This document shows positions 17,472 through 28,372 of a stretch of 36,810 nt of DNA, one piece after another. The notes beneath the pieces were generated by a model, which was not told the origin of the DNA, searched no databases, and worked only from the letters and a program-made list of their open reading frames with translations. Location: assembly GCA_024400545.1 (NCBI GenBank), contig JAKSMO010000023.1, forward strand, positions 1 through 36,810, given 5' to 3'. Numbering within the stretch: the stretch's first letter is position 1; each line of letters opens with the position of its first letter. A program made the translations under genes and the position numbers. The DNA comes from Bacteroidales bacterium (lineage in GTDB: Bacteria > Bacteroidota > Bacteroidia > Bacteroidales > P3).

Positions 17472-17600
17472 ATGAAAACATCAATATTCGCTCGTTTTTC
17501 TTGTTTTGTGGTTGCCCATATGGCGGCAGAAGGCATGGGAAGATCCCATCTTTTTGCTACGTTGGCAAGCGGATTTGACGCGTCTGTATCGAAAGGTTGA
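17472..17600 (+). other. Leader ORF (42 codons) / probable conserved leader element
   Basis: ATG at 17472 opens MKTSIFARFSCFVVAHMAAE and the frame closes at TGA 17598-17600, 14 bp before the first structural gene. Inside, ATGGGA-AGA-TCCCAT (17535-17549) is a perfect hairpin followed by CTTTTT, like a weak intrinsic terminator. From memory, peptide strings from either strand of this kind of DNA (GRSHLFATLA, or in reverse KRWDLPMPSAA) recur in doubtful small Bacteroidales ORFs, which would suggest a dispersed conserved nucleic-acid element rather than a protein. I could not verify that recollection. Confidence 0.45.
17535..17555 (+). terminator. Attenuator-like hairpin in the leader
   Basis: Six-bp stem ATGGGA/TCCCAT with loop AGA, then C and five Ts. 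It is short, so any termination would be partial; its position inside a leader ORF is what makes attenuation worth considering. Confidence 0.35.
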
Positions 17601-17614
17601 AAAATTACAACAGT

Positions 17615-19621
17615 ATGTGTAAAATTGTCAAAATATCCCTTGTGGCCTTGCTTTTGGGCGTGATGCTCCCCTGGTGGGGGGCGCCGGCTTCGGCTCAGTC
17701 CAGCTGGAAGGAGCGTTGGCGCGAACATCGCGAGGCCGACCCCTTGGTGCTCACCGGCACCCTGGGAGCGAGCATCAGCGACCAGTGGTCCAACAGCGAG
17801 TACTCATCGTCGCCGTTGGCTCTGGCAGCCTATGCCAATCTTAACTTTAAGCTTTATGGCTTCAACATCCCACTCAATTTCAACTTCCTGGATGTGTCGG
17901 CCAACAATCTGCTTGGCGATTTGAAAGGGGCCATTCCCCGTCCCAATATCTCGTTAGGCATCACGCCTACGTTGGGCAAATGGAAGTTCCATGCCGGCTA
18001 CAGCGCGCTGTCGTTTTCTAACTACATCTACTCGGGCATGCAGTTTATCGGTGGCGGTATCGAGTATGGCGGCACGTTTCATTTTGGTGCCTTTGCCGGT
18101 TTGCTCAACCGTCCCACCCGTTTCCGCGAGCTCGACGAGCGCAGCGCACTTCAGCAATATGCCGACTCGCTGCTGGGCCTGAATACCTACCAGACGCAAA
18201 CACCTCAGTTCCGCCGCGATGCTATTGGCGCCAAGATAGGTGTGGGTAGCGATCGCAATTTCTTCGACCTTATGTTCCTCAAGGCCAAGGACGATCCCAA
18301 CTCGCTGCCGCTGTACATACCTTATGCCGACTCCACCATTCTGCGCGACTCGCTGGTGGTGCCCAAGGAGAACCTGGCTATAGGCGCTGTGGCCCATTTC
18401 TCTATCGGCTCGTGGTTTAGCTTTGCGCTGAACGGAGCCGCCTCGGTATTCACCCCCAACACACTGATCGACACCCTCGATTTTGAAAACCTCTTGTCGT
18501 TTGTGGGCACCGACCTTGATATTATTGACCAAGTGACCGATATTGCCGATAAGGTGAGCACCATCATGCCCATCAACGGCAACACCCAGATACGTTTTGC
18601 CGGCGATGCTTCGGCCAACTTAAAGTTCAAATACTTCTCGCTGGGTGGCCAGTACCGTATTGTTGAGTCCGACTACACCTCGCTGGGTGTGTATTCCACG
18701 CAGCAAAACCTGAAGAGCCTGGGCGTTAACGGAGGTCTGCGCCTCTTTAAGAATGCCCTCATCATCAATGGCGCGGGCTATGGTCAGCGCGACAACCTCA
18801 ACGGCAAGCAGCTGTTCACCAACTCGGTCAACACCTACAACCTGAATGCCACCGCCAACATTGGCGCGGCATTCACTTTCACTGCTATGGGCAATATGAT
18901 TGTGCAGCAGCAGGACGACGGCCTGCTGGCTGTGGATCCCGCGCTCCGCATCGACCAGACTACGGTCAACCTCAACGCCACTCCCTCCTACACATTCTCT
19001 AAAGTCAACGACCACACGGTCAGCCTCACTTTCTCGCACGTTTCCACCACCAACAACAACGAGAATCTGACTTCGGATATCGATAGCAAGACACTCTCGC
19101 TGGGAGGCGCTTACGAGCTGGATATGGAGGCCACAGGCCTTTCGGTCAACGGCTCGTACGACTATTCCGCATCGCGCAGCAGCTATAGCGACTACAATGC
19201 CAACACCTTTGGTTTGGGCGCACGCTACAAGCTGCTCAACAACGACATTCACACCATTTCTATTTCGGCCAATGGCTCGTATGGTATCAACAACGTGCTC
19301 AGCCAGGGAGACCCCAACGATGTGACCAGTATGGAAAAACGTATGGGAGTGGCCAAAAACAGCAACTACGAAGTGGTTGAGATGTCGGCCCATTCTTTTG
19401 ATATTTCCGCATCCCTCAGCTGGACGGCTAAGACTGGCCATTCTGCCATGCTCAGAGCCTCTTTGCGCAACTACTCCAACCGAGAGCTCATTGCCCAGCG
19501 CGTGTCCACCACACTCAACGCCAACGTGAGCCTTTCCTACTCCTACTCTTTCGGCAAAAAACTCATCGAACGCAAGTCGTCCGACAGCACCCCCGTGCTG
19601 AACAACGCGGATGAGAAATAA
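17615..19621 (+). CDS. Outer-membrane beta-barrel-like protein (668 aa)
   Basis: The ATG at 17615 gives MCKIVKISLVALLLGVMLPW and a cleavage site after PASAQ near residue 28; a TTG at 17597 would add six residues and overlaps the leader ORF. The mature protein is a series of alternating, Asn/Gly-rich amphipathic strands (LTGTLGASISDQW, SLGITPTLGKWKFHAGY, ANVSLSYSYSFGKK), typical of a large beta-barrel. No plug domain, TonB box or T9SS tail is visible. The family is not recognised by name. It lies 20 bp ahead of the 2900-residue gene and is the first gene of the operon, so it may be the membrane channel or anchor for its two exported partners. That role is inference. Confidence 0.75.
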   Translation: MCKIVKISLVALLLGVMLPWWGAPASAQSSWKERWREHREADPLVLTGTLGASISDQWSNSEYSSSPLALAAYANLNFKLYGFNIPLNFNFLDVSANNLLGDLKGAIPRPNISLGITPTLGKWKFHAGYSALSFSNYIYSGMQFIGGGIEYGGTFHFGAFAGLLNRPTRFRELDERSALQQYADSLLGLNTYQTQTPQFRRDAIGAKIGVGSDRNFFDLMFLKAKDDPNSLPLYIPYADSTILRDSLVVPKENLAIGAVAHFSIGSWFSFALNGAASVFTPNTLIDTLDFENLLSFVGTDLDIIDQVTDIADKVSTIMPINGNTQIRFAGDASANLKFKYFSLGGQYRIVESDYTSLGVYSTQQNLKSLGVNGGLRLFKNALIINGAGYGQRDNLNGKQLFTNSVNTYNLNATANIGAAFTFTAMGNMIVQQQDDGLLAVDPALRIDQTTVNLNATPSYTFSKVNDHTVSLTFSHVSTTNNNENLTSDIDSKTLSLGGAYELDMEATGLSVNGSYDYSASRSSYSDYNANTFGLGARYKLLNNDIHTISISANGSYGINNVLSQGDPNDVTSMEKRMGVAKNSNYEVVEMSAHSFDISASLSWTAKTGHSAMLRASLRNYSNRELIAQRVSTTLNANVSLSYSYSFGKKLIERKSSDSTPVLNNADEK

Positions 19622-19641
19622 CTTTTTAATAGAAAAAGAAT

Positions 19642-22600
19642 ATGAATATGAAATATTATCGATTATTAGTATTAACCCTGCTCGTCGCCTTGGGCCATGC
19701 GCTGCATGCCCAATCGGATGTTACGGTAGTGCTTAACAAGACTACCCGGGCCATGAATAGCGCCATGCCCACCAGTGTGCTGAGCTATGTGAACGGCCCT
19801 ATGGAGTATGTATCGCTCAACTTGATCAACAATACAAGCAGCTCCAAGCAGGTGTATCTTTCGTTCCAGATGACCACCTCCTCAGTCATCAATGGTCAGG
19901 CCGGCGTGTATATCGGCACCCGCGAGAACGAGTCGTTCTCACAGGTATCCCATCCCATCACTTTGGCACCGGGCTTGAATCGTATGACCAACGACGACTT
20001 CCTTACCCATTTCAGTGGCCGTCTCACCACCAATTTCAATGCCAACAACGTCAACCTCAATGCGCTTACACTGCCTGAGGGACAGTATCAGATGTGCGTG
20101 CAGGTATTCGACCAGTCGTCCAATCCCGTTTCTACCGACAACTGCCTCACTTTTGATGTGTGCTACAGCGGTTCGGCTCCCGAATTTTCGGCTCCCATGA
20201 TTACCGAACCCGTCAGAATTACGTTGTCGGGGCGTAGAACCAGTGCCTCACTCAACAGCTCGACCCCTGTTTATGGCTATATCATCCCCACTTCGGTGCT
20301 TACCTTTGCGTGGACGGGCGTTATCAGCAACTGTTTCCAGGCCAACGCATTCGACTACACCCTTAAGTTTGTGGAGGTTTACCCCAACCAGAATCCCGCT
20401 TACGCCATTGCCAACAACCCCGTGCTGGCGGCCATCAACTGCGGCCACCGCACCCTCTACAACTACCGCTATCTGGTTGACCGCAATATTCAGTTCGACA
20501 GCGGCCATGTGTATGCCATGCAGGTTATCGCCACACCTTCGAGCAGCGATATGATTGCCAATTTGAGCAACGACGGTATGAGCGAGTTCCGCGTGTTTGA
20601 ATGGCGCGGACCCAAAACTACCACCACCACGCGTCCGCTTCGTCCGAGCAACACCATTAACCGTACTCCCACCAACAGCTCTACCTCCACTACCGACGAT
20701 CAGGCCCAGGTGCTGGCCGGACTGCATGCTCCGGCACTCAACACCCCCGGTCATGGCGTAGTGTGCGACGCTAGCAAAAACCTGGAGGTGAAATTCCTCA
20801 CCGCTTATCACGACTCGATTGTCAACACTTCCTATAATATTAATTTGTATGAATATGTGGGCGACTATGAGGCCACGCTGGCCCGTATGCCCCTCCGCAC
20901 GTCCACCATCACCACCGAACCGCTGACCGACCATAGTCAGGTAGAGCTCAAATCTATCCCCGACGATTGGACCGCCGTGATGGAGCATGGCCTGCAGTAT
21001 CTGCTCGTGCTGTCGTCGTCGGTGGACTACAAATACAAAGAAACCCAAACCACCACCACCATTACCTACATTGATGGCTACCCCTCCACCAACCGTAGCC
21101 AAAACACGGTGATAAAGGTTGCCAACACCACGTTCAGCGACACCCTTACCTTTGCATGGGGTCCCGACACGGGCCTCTTTGTCCGTGTGATCCCCGCCCA
21201 GTTTGTGCGCCCCACCAACGAGAGCACCAAGGACTGGAACGACTCCAGCGATTGGAATGAGATTCCGAAGGTGGTTTACGACAAAGGCTTCCGTTTCTCG
21301 TGGGTGGCTGCCAAGAATGTGTCGAACCTGGACACTGTGCTCTACGACCTGTATGTGTGCAACCTCAAGCAGGGCAAAACACGCGAGGCCGCTATGGGCG
21401 ACACCCTGTATGTGAAACGCGACATCAGCGAAACCCACTATATCGACGATAAGTTGCGCGACAGCCTCAAGGTGGATAAGAAATATTTGGCTTATATCGT
21501 TACCCGTGTGAAAAACGGCGAAGGCCGCTACAACATGCTCAACGAAGGCCGTTCCTTGTTCTCCACTTTCCAACTGGAGAAAGAGACTGAGGTTTCGGGC
21601 GCACTCGACAGCATGGTGTCGTGTTTCCCCGATGCCATCAAAGAGCTCAGCACCGAGGTTATCACCCCCAAGGCCGACTCGCTTATCAACAACCGTGTGC
21701 GCATCCATCTCGGCCAGTTTGATATGATTATGACCGAGGCCAAGCTTGATGCCTCCAAGAAGACCTACAAGGGTTCCGGCTTTATTGTATGGAAGCCCGT
21801 GTTCGGCTTTGGCGGCGTAGGTATCCGTGTTGATTTCGACTCCATCAAGATCAACAAAGACTATGCCGTACTTTCCGGCGGTGCCAAGGGCTCGGGCGAG
21901 AACAACGAGAGCTACATCAAAATCGGTATCGGCAATAAATATACCGACAAGGTGGACCAGGCTCTTGCCTTTGGCCTTGATAAGCTCAAAGATGTGGGTG
22001 CTGCCAAAGAATGGGTGGAACTCTCCAACAAGCTGGCCAACCCCATTAGCGAGATTATCCGCAGCTCGATTGAGGGCGACGTTAATGTGGGCGTAACCTC
22101 GCTGCCTATTGCCATCCCCGACGAGGTGTTCAACGGTCAGCACCAGTATATGCGTGCCACTATCAACGACATGTATTTCACCCCCACCACCGCATTGATG
22201 AACCTGGTGTGTGTGTTCAATGTGCCTGAGGAGAATATCTACATCCCCCTCATGGCCACCAATATCTGTATGACTCCCGAGGGCCTCTTCTCGCTCCAGG
22301 GCGACTCCAATGCCGTAATGTCGCTCAGCCTGGCTGCCGACTATGAGATTCCCTTGCCCGACGGATATACCCTCCGCCTGAAGAAACCCACTAAGCTGGG
22401 CAGCCCCTCCGACGGTACCTATCTCAGCTTCACCAACAACCAGTTCCGCGATTTGAGTCTGGGCGCCGAGCTCGACTTTGGCGGCAAAGAACGCCCCGGC
22501 AACCAGCTGCTGGCTGTGGATATGAAGAACAACGGCAATGTCAACCCCAACAAGCCCGTGCAGGCTCGTTTCAATGTAACTATTAAGGAATGGACCGACT

Positions 22601-25600
22601 GGATTGCCTCTATTGCGATGGATCCCTTCACCGTTGAGGGTTCTACCGACTGGACTTTTGTTCCCACAGGCAACGGCATGTTCTACGACCACTCCTCCAA
22701 GGAGAATCCTGCTGCGATAAGCTTCCCCAAAGGCTATTTTGATGCCGACAGTACCGGCACCGGCAATACCGATCAGGCTGCCAAGACGGGCACCTCGTCC
22801 GATGCCAAGACCCAGACGGCTACCTCTGCCGACTCCAAAGCTGGCGACTCCAAGGCTGACGGCGACAAAGATAAGAAGGATAAGGACAAACCCAAGCCCC
22901 ATCCCGAATGGCAGGGCTTCTATCTCGACGAGTTCAGCGTGCTGATGCCCTCCAGCATCGCCACCACCTTCTCCGACCTCAACGACGAGGTGGATAAGAA
23001 AGACTCGATCTTTACTTATAAATATGGTGTCAACGGCGAGCTGTCAGACTCCACTGTCTATGAAGTGAAAGACCGCATGGCCTTCGGCGCACAACATCTG
23101 ATTATCGACGAAGACGGTTTCTCGACCGATATCTACGGCCGTTTCAATTTCAAGGCTGAGACCAAGAAGGCCGGCGGCTGGATGTTCGGCCTCGACAGCG
23201 CCCGCGTGCGCTTCACCAAGAGCAACTTCACCCACGGCTCGGTGAGCGGTCAGATCGGTCTGCCCCTCTTTACCGGCAAGTTCGACTATAGCTGCGTTAT
23301 CAATACCGATAGCCTTGAGTTTGCTATCAAGCACACCGACTCTACCATGAAGCTCGACCTCTGGTTGGCTTACTTCAAGCTCGACAAGACTTCGCACTTT
23401 ACTATCAATCACAATTTCGACGAAGAGAAGACCAAGGTTGACCTCACAATCAACGGTTTGGTGAATATCGATTTCAAAAACCTCGGCATCGATGTCAACT
23501 TTGCCGGCGTGAAGGTGGAAGACATGCACATGCGCAACTTCCGCGACCCCAAAGCCGAGAAGGACGAGACTATCTCGTTTGACGGCGAAGGCGACGAGGA
23601 TGATTTCGACTTCAGCATCGGTAAATGGAGCAAGGCTTCGCCCCAACACACGATTGGTGGCGCACCTTCTACCCGATATGGCGTGCCGGGTGCCATGCCC
23701 GACGCAGCACCCCTCGAGGCTCCCAGTGCTCCCGCTTTGTGGAGTGGCTCGCTGGGTGGCTTCACCTTTACGGTTGACAAGATCACTCCCATCATGTCGG
23801 CCAGCAAAGATAAACCCGGCTACCAGGATATCGGTATCAATTTCGTGGGCGGTGTAAGCCTTGGCATTGGCGGCTCCGACGATGGCGGCAAGGCTCGTTC
23901 CGTTTCGGCTTCTGCCGGTTTCGAAATCTACTGCCCCGTGAATATGAAGACCTGGGATATCGGCAAGCCTGGCGGCAACCTCGACTCTATCCGCATCACT
24001 ACCGATATGGATATGTTCAAGGTGGACGGTATGCTGGGCCATTACAACGAGCGCAACAACAAGGATGCCGGCAACGGCTGGTACGGTTCGCTCAAGGTAA
24101 CTGTAATGGATCAGGTGGAAGTGAAGATGGCTGCCGGTTTTGGTAGCGCCGACGATGATAAAGGCAGCTACGACTGGTGGTACTTTGAAGGTGCCGCAGT
24201 GTTCAATCCCGGTATTCCCGTCGGCCCCATCAACTTCTCCGGTTTTGGTGGCGGTTTTGCCTACAATATGAAACTTAAGGATGCCAGCATCCTCTCCAAA
24301 CCTACACACGAACTTATCAACGGCACTGGCACGTCGTTTACCGACAAGATGGTGTCGTCCGGTATGGCCTTCGTGCCCCAGCGCAAGAGCTGGCAGGCAA
24401 AGGCCGGTATCCAGCTTGCTTTGGCCGACCCCAAGACCCTCAACGGCGACGCTATGTTTACCCTTGCCATGGAGAAAGGCCATTTCTCGCGTGTGCTTAT
24501 TGATATCAATGCCTATATCCTCACAGGCTTTGTGCCTGGTGCCGACGAAGCAACTGCCACTTCGGCCGAGAGCAAGAACGAAAGCCCCCTGATGACGGCT
24601 CGTGCCATTATCGGATATGAGCAGACTGAGGAGCAAGGCCATTTCCGTTTCAGCCTGCTGGCCAAGAGCGAGGTGGACCTTTCCAACTTGATTAAAGGCG
24701 CTGCCGAAAAGTTCCCCGAAGTGAAGTCGTCGATCGACATCAGTTTTGGCGGTGACGATGTGGATAAAACCACCAATGTGGTGAACACCACCAGCCAGTC
24801 CACAAAGGATAGAAATTCTTCTAAGAATAACAAATTTGGCTGGAGCGCTAAAATGATTATACCTATCGACTTTGAAGTTACCCACTACCGTCAGGACCGT
24901 GCCGAAGAGCGCTCTTCCAACGGCCAGCTGGTCAAAAAGGCTAAGAAGTCGGGCGATGTTGACTGGTATTTTGCCCTGGGTAAGCCCGAGGCCGATAAGC
25001 GCTTGACCTTCAGCACTGACTTGGATTTGGCTGTGATCAAGAGTGCGTCAACATTTACCTTCTATCTTATCACAGGTAACAGTTTTGACTACGAACTGCC
25101 TCCCATCGATGCCGATGTGGCCAAGTTCCTTTTTGACGATGACGACCCCAACAAGCAGGTGCAGACCAGCGAGGGTAAGATTAACGATGCCCGTGAGGCA
25201 GCAGATAAATACAAGATGGGCGCTTTTGCCGATGCCGGCGGCTTTGCCATGGGCATGACTTATCGCTCCGAACTGGGCTTCGACGCCTTCCTCTACCTCA
25301 ACGCTACTGCCGCTCTTGGTTTTGATGTCGGACTCTTTGATGTCAACGGTCAGAGCTGTGCGGGCTATGACACCATTGGTAAGAACAACTTCTATGCTAC
25401 CGGCCAGATTTACGCCATGCTCAAAGGTGATGTGGGCCTTAGCCTGAATCTTGGATTCTGGAAGGGTAAGATCTCGCTCTTTAGTGCCGGTGTGGGTGCG
25501 CTGCTCAAAGGCGGTGGCCCCAACCCCTCGTGGGCTTATGGCCTGCTGCGTTTCAAGGTATCGGCTTTGGGCGGTCTTGTCAAGCTCAATACTTCTTGTG

Positions 25601-28344
25601 ATTTCTCGGTGGGCGATGTATGTCTGCCCGGTGCCGGCGATCCTTTGGCCAATGTGAAATTGTTTGAAACGATCAACCCCTCTTTCGCCAGCATGTCCGA
25701 TGCCAAGGAGACTACCGATAGGACTTCGCCCTACTCTACGGGTAATGTCACTTCCAATATGCCCTGGAGCCATGGTGCCGACGCATACAATTCCTACCGT
25801 CGCAATGAGGTGGTGCTTGTAACACCCACTACTGATGGCCGCGACTACGATGCTCGTTGCTTTGCCTTTGTGCTTGACAAATCCTTGTGCGACCATACGA
25901 GATATTACGCCAGAAAAGGTGGCTGGTCGAGTCAGGGCACTGCTAACACTCGCTTCACATTCCTCGACGACGATCCCAATGCTTTCGCATTTGAAGATGA
26001 AACAGGCGGTTTCGCACCAAGTAAAATCCACAAATTCCAATTTGTTGGTCGCGCGTTTGAGAAACGTAAGCTGACTACTATTGCGAAATACCAGTCGAGA
26101 GACTCTATTTATAATTTATCAACCTGCAAACCCACTGGCGGTAGAATGTCCGCTACAAGTTACTATTGGGGTCTCCCGCTGTACGATGGTCAGCCCAAGC
26201 CCTGGCATCAGGATACTGTGTTCTACATTCGTACCGATGCTGCTTCGGAGAACCTCGACAACCAGGTTATCTTCACTTGGCCTTACAACGGTGATCCTTT
26301 TGTGCCGTACAATGAGGTGAAAGACCACGCCTATATCTTCCTGTTCCAGGATCGTGGCGATTTGCTTGACCCAGCCCAGCTGCGCAGTGAGGGTAAGGAA
26401 CTCAAGGTATTCCTTGTCAATCAGTCGCAGAGTCTGACCGAGGGTACCGAGTGCACCTATACTTATCATGGCAATACTCGCACTCCCTATATTGATGTCA
26501 ACATCAAGCCTGAAAACCTCAAGCATCGCAACTCCGACGGCACCTTCGCACCCTGCTACATTGCATTTATCAAGATTAAGACCGATGAGTATAATCGCGA
26601 GCTGGAGGCAGCACAGCGCCAGGCGCAGAAATATGTTATCGAAAATCAGTTCGTGCAGAACCGTCGCAAGTCGAGCACTTCCGTATTAGGCGCAATCCTT
26701 GACGGTTTGGAGACCCTTGCCGGCGGTAGCGCCGAGTCGGGCAATGTGGACCTAGCTTTCTACCAGAGTGCCGCTCAGCGTCAGGCCACCGACGAGGATG
26801 TTGCCTCGCATGGTGAGGACACCCTGATGTCGTATAAACGTGTGCAGGAGTCGGCCATGCAGATCTGCAAGCGTATAGGCACGCCGATCTACACCCTCTA
26901 CTTCCGTCTTGATCCCGAGTATGAATCGTATAGTGAGATATTTAATGCTATGGTGAAAGACCAGCAGAAAAACCGTGTGGATATTTCGGGCTCGTATAGC
27001 TACAACTCGGATGAAGAGTTGGGTACGATCACTATGGGTGACTACTACAAGCAGAACAATCCTACTTTTGCCAATATGGCCCACATCTTCTCGGAGTACG
27101 ATCCGCAGGATCCCCATATTTATAGAACAACACTCAAACAGCCTCCTATCGCCACTATTACCATCAATGGTATGCGCACCATTAGCCGTAGTTACAACGA
27201 TTACATTCCCGGTTGGTTGGGTCGTAGTGAGGAGTTGGCCTACCAGTTGCATGAACAAAACACCTCTTTCCAAACCTATTTCCGCGATAGAAATGCAGGT
27301 GTGTTGAATAATAGTTTTGTTTCTACAGGAAAGAGCTTCAACAAGCTTGAGTATGCTATGACGCCTGAGAATCGTTCAGTATATGCGGCCACTAGTTATA
27401 CCCGAATGAACGCCAACACCATTATGGACCAGCTTAATAGATATGGTCTGTATTCCGACGACTCCTATAACTGGGGTGACCATGTGGTAGAAGGAACGCC
27501 CCGCTCGAAGGTGCGCGACTGGTTCTTCCCCAACATTCTGCAGGTCACCACTACCGGTGTGCGTCGTGTTGACAGCACTTTCTTCAAGTCGAGCGAGAAT
27601 CTGCATCCTGCCGATTTCCGCACCACGTCGCCGACTATTAAAGTGCTCGACTACACTGCCATGGCTACTTCCAAGAACAATAAGCTGATCTTCTCCTACT
27701 TCCAAGATATTGTGAGTTATGCGCTGTGGTATGAGAATCAAAGCTCCGGAACACTTGACAAATTGGAGAAAACTTATACCTCGTCCGATAAGATTAACGA
27801 TATCTTGACTGTCAACTCTGCGCCTTTCACCGTACGCAAGAGCTCTATGCTGGCAGTGAAGGCCGAGGCACGCTATTGTGAGTCTAAACTTAACAGTACC
27901 AACTCGTATTATCGAAAGAACTACTTTGGATGGTATAAGCATTGGCCTCGTACGGGCAATCCTAAGCATACCAAGTTCAATACCAAATCGGGCTGGTCGT
28001 TGGCGGATTCTCCGTGGTTCACTTATTCCGGCTTCACTGGTAGCAGCTACACCGGCTATTCGAGTAACGGAGGCAACTCAACGCAACGCTATATTGTGGA
28101 TATCTATTACATAACCCAAGGTTCAAATTCCAGCGCATTCGTTACCTACTGTCTTGACCTTTGCGACAAGATTAAGTACAACGCTAATAAAGCCACAATG
28201 CCCATTGCCTACTATCAGCACAAGGTTAGTCCGTCCTATAACAACGGAAGCGGTCTAAAATACTTGCAGATATCTTTCATGCAGGCTTGGACCTTCGATA
28301 CCGATAAAGGCATGACACTTAGTTTTGACAAGAACGACTTTTAG
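19642..28344 (+). CDS. Giant secreted protein with TANFOR-like N-terminal domain (2900 aa)
   Basis: MNMKYYRLLVLTLLVALGHA leads to a signal cleavage after HAQ near residue 24; the ATG at 19648 is an equally possible start. Residues about 30-175 match my recollection of the Bacteroidales TANFOR domain: VSLNLINNTSSSKQVYLS, ITLAPG, and LPEGQYQMCVQVFDQ. Low-complexity linkers occur at about 326-360 (Thr/Ser/Pro-rich) and 1034-1088 (Ser/Thr/Lys/Asp-rich), splitting the protein into an N-terminal arm, a 1090-2000 strand-rich Gly/Asp core with barrel-like patches (NFSGFGGGFAYNMKLKD), and a C-terminal 850-residue part rich in Tyr, Asn and Arg. There is no T9SS tail; the end is GMTLSFDKNDF. Function unknown. 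It sits between a barrel protein and an FN3 protein in one operon, so a surface machine or scaffold is plausible. Confidence 0.75.
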   Translation: MNMKYYRLLVLTLLVALGHALHAQSDVTVVLNKTTRAMNSAMPTSVLSYVNGPMEYVSLNLINNTSSSKQVYLSFQMTTSSVINGQAGVYIGTRENESFSQVSHPITLAPGLNRMTNDDFLTHFSGRLTTNFNANNVNLNALTLPEGQYQMCVQVFDQSSNPVSTDNCLTFDVCYSGSAPEFSAPMITEPVRITLSGRRTSASLNSSTPVYGYIIPTSVLTFAWTGVISNCFQANAFDYTLKFVEVYPNQNPAYAIANNPVLAAINCGHRTLYNYRYLVDRNIQFDSGHVYAMQVIATPSSSDMIANLSNDGMSEFRVFEWRGPKTTTTTRPLRPSNTINRTPTNSSTSTTDDQAQVLAGLHAPALNTPGHGVVCDASKNLEVKFLTAYHDSIVNTSYNINLYEYVGDYEATLARMPLRTSTITTEPLTDHSQVELKSIPDDWTAVMEHGLQYLLVLSSSVDYKYKETQTTTTITYIDGYPSTNRSQNTVIKVANTTFSDTLTFAWGPDTGLFVRVIPAQFVRPTNESTKDWNDSSDWNEIPKVVYDKGFRFSWVAAKNVSNLDTVLYDLYVCNLKQGKTREAAMGDTLYVKRDISETHYIDDKLRDSLKVDKKYLAYIVTRVKNGEGRYNMLNEGRSLFSTFQLEKETEVSGALDSMVSCFPDAIKELSTEVITPKADSLINNRVRIHLGQFDMIMTEAKLDASKKTYKGSGFIVWKPVFGFGGVGIRVDFDSIKINKDYAVLSGGAKGSGENNESYIKIGIGNKYTDKVDQALAFGLDKLKDVGAAKEWVELSNKLANPISEIIRSSIEGDVNVGVTSLPIAIPDEVFNGQHQYMRATINDMYFTPTTALMNLVCVFNVPEENIYIPLMATNICMTPEGLFSLQGDSNAVMSLSLAADYEIPLPDGYTLRLKKPTKLGSPSDGTYLSFTNNQFRDLSLGAELDFGGKERPGNQLLAVDMKNNGNVNPNKPVQARFNVTIKEWTDWIASIAMDPFTVEGSTDWTFVPTGNGMFYDHSSKENPAAISFPKGYFDADSTGTGNTDQAAKTGTSSDAKTQTATSADSKAGDSKADGDKDKKDKDKPKPHPEWQGFYLDEFSVLMPSSIATTFSDLNDEVDKKDSIFTYKYGVNGELSDSTVYEVKDRMAFGAQHLIIDEDGFSTDIYGRFNFKAETKKAGGWMFGLDSARVRFTKSNFTHGSVSGQIGLPLFTGKFDYSCVINTDSLEFAIKHTDSTMKLDLWLAYFKLDKTSHFTINHNFDEEKTKVDLTINGLVNIDFKNLGIDVNFAGVKVEDMHMRNFRDPKAEKDETISFDGEGDEDDFDFSIGKWSKASPQHTIGGAPSTRYGVPGAMPDAAPLEAPSAPALWSGSLGGFTFTVDKITPIMSASKDKPGYQDIGINFVGGVSLGIGGSDDGGKARSVSASAGFEIYCPVNMKTWDIGKPGGNLDSIRITTDMDMFKVDGMLGHYNERNNKDAGNGWYGSLKVTVMDQVEVKMAAGFGSADDDKGSYDWWYFEGAAVFNPGIPVGPINFSGFGGGFAYNMKLKDASILSKPTHELINGTGTSFTDKMVSSGMAFVPQRKSWQAKAGIQLALADPKTLNGDAMFTLAMEKGHFSRVLIDINAYILTGFVPGADEATATSAESKNESPLMTARAIIGYEQTEEQGHFRFSLLAKSEVDLSNLIKGAAEKFPEVKSSIDISFGGDDVDKTTNVVNTTSQSTKDRNSSKNNKFGWSAKMIIPIDFEVTHYRQDRAEERSSNGQLVKKAKKSGDVDWYFALGKPEADKRLTFSTDLDLAVIKSASTFTFYLITGNSFDYELPPIDADVAKFLFDDDDPNKQVQTSEGKINDAREAADKYKMGAFADAGGFAMGMTYRSELGFDAFLYLNATAALGFDVGLFDVNGQSCAGYDTIGKNNFYATGQIYAMLKGDVGLSLNLGFWKGKISLFSAGVGALLKGGGPNPSWAYGLLRFKVSALGGLVKLNTSCDFSVGDVCLPGAGDPLANVKLFETINPSFASMSDAKETTDRTSPYSTGNVTSNMPWSHGADAYNSYRRNEVVLVTPTTDGRDYDARCFAFVLDKSLCDHTRYYARKGGWSSQGTANTRFTFLDDDPNAFAFEDETGGFAPSKIHKFQFVGRAFEKRKLTTIAKYQSRDSIYNLSTCKPTGGRMSATSYYWGLPLYDGQPKPWHQDTVFYIRTDAASENLDNQVIFTWPYNGDPFVPYNEVKDHAYIFLFQDRGDLLDPAQLRSEGKELKVFLVNQSQSLTEGTECTYTYHGNTRTPYIDVNIKPENLKHRNSDGTFAPCYIAFIKIKTDEYNRELEAAQRQAQKYVIENQFVQNRRKSSTSVLGAILDGLETLAGGSAESGNVDLAFYQSAAQRQATDEDVASHGEDTLMSYKRVQESAMQICKRIGTPIYTLYFRLDPEYESYSEIFNAMVKDQQKNRVDISGSYSYNSDEELGTITMGDYYKQNNPTFANMAHIFSEYDPQDPHIYRTTLKQPPIATITINGMRTISRSYNDYIPGWLGRSEELAYQLHEQNTSFQTYFRDRNAGVLNNSFVSTGKSFNKLEYAMTPENRSVYAATSYTRMNANTIMDQLNRYGLYSDDSYNWGDHVVEGTPRSKVRDWFFPNILQVTTTGVRRVDSTFFKSSENLHPADFRTTSPTIKVLDYTAMATSKNNKLIFSYFQDIVSYALWYENQSSGTLDKLEKTYTSSDKINDILTVNSAPFTVRKSSMLAVKAEARYCESKLNSTNSYYRKNYFGWYKHWPRTGNPKHTKFNTKSGWSLADSPWFTYSGFTGSSYTGYSSNGGNSTQRYIVDIYYITQGSNSSAFVTYCLDLCDKIKYNANKATMPIAYYQHKVSPSYNNGSGLKYLQISFMQAWTFDTDKGMTLSFDKNDF

Positions 28345-28372
28345 TAATTAATCTTGAATCAATGTAATTAAC

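Noticed and set aside
20248-26040. Long minus-strand ORFs (884, 613 and 330 codons) opposite the 2900-residue protein gene
   Set aside because: Shadow frames; compositionally biased translations without signal peptides, against a continuous frame with good context on the plus strand.
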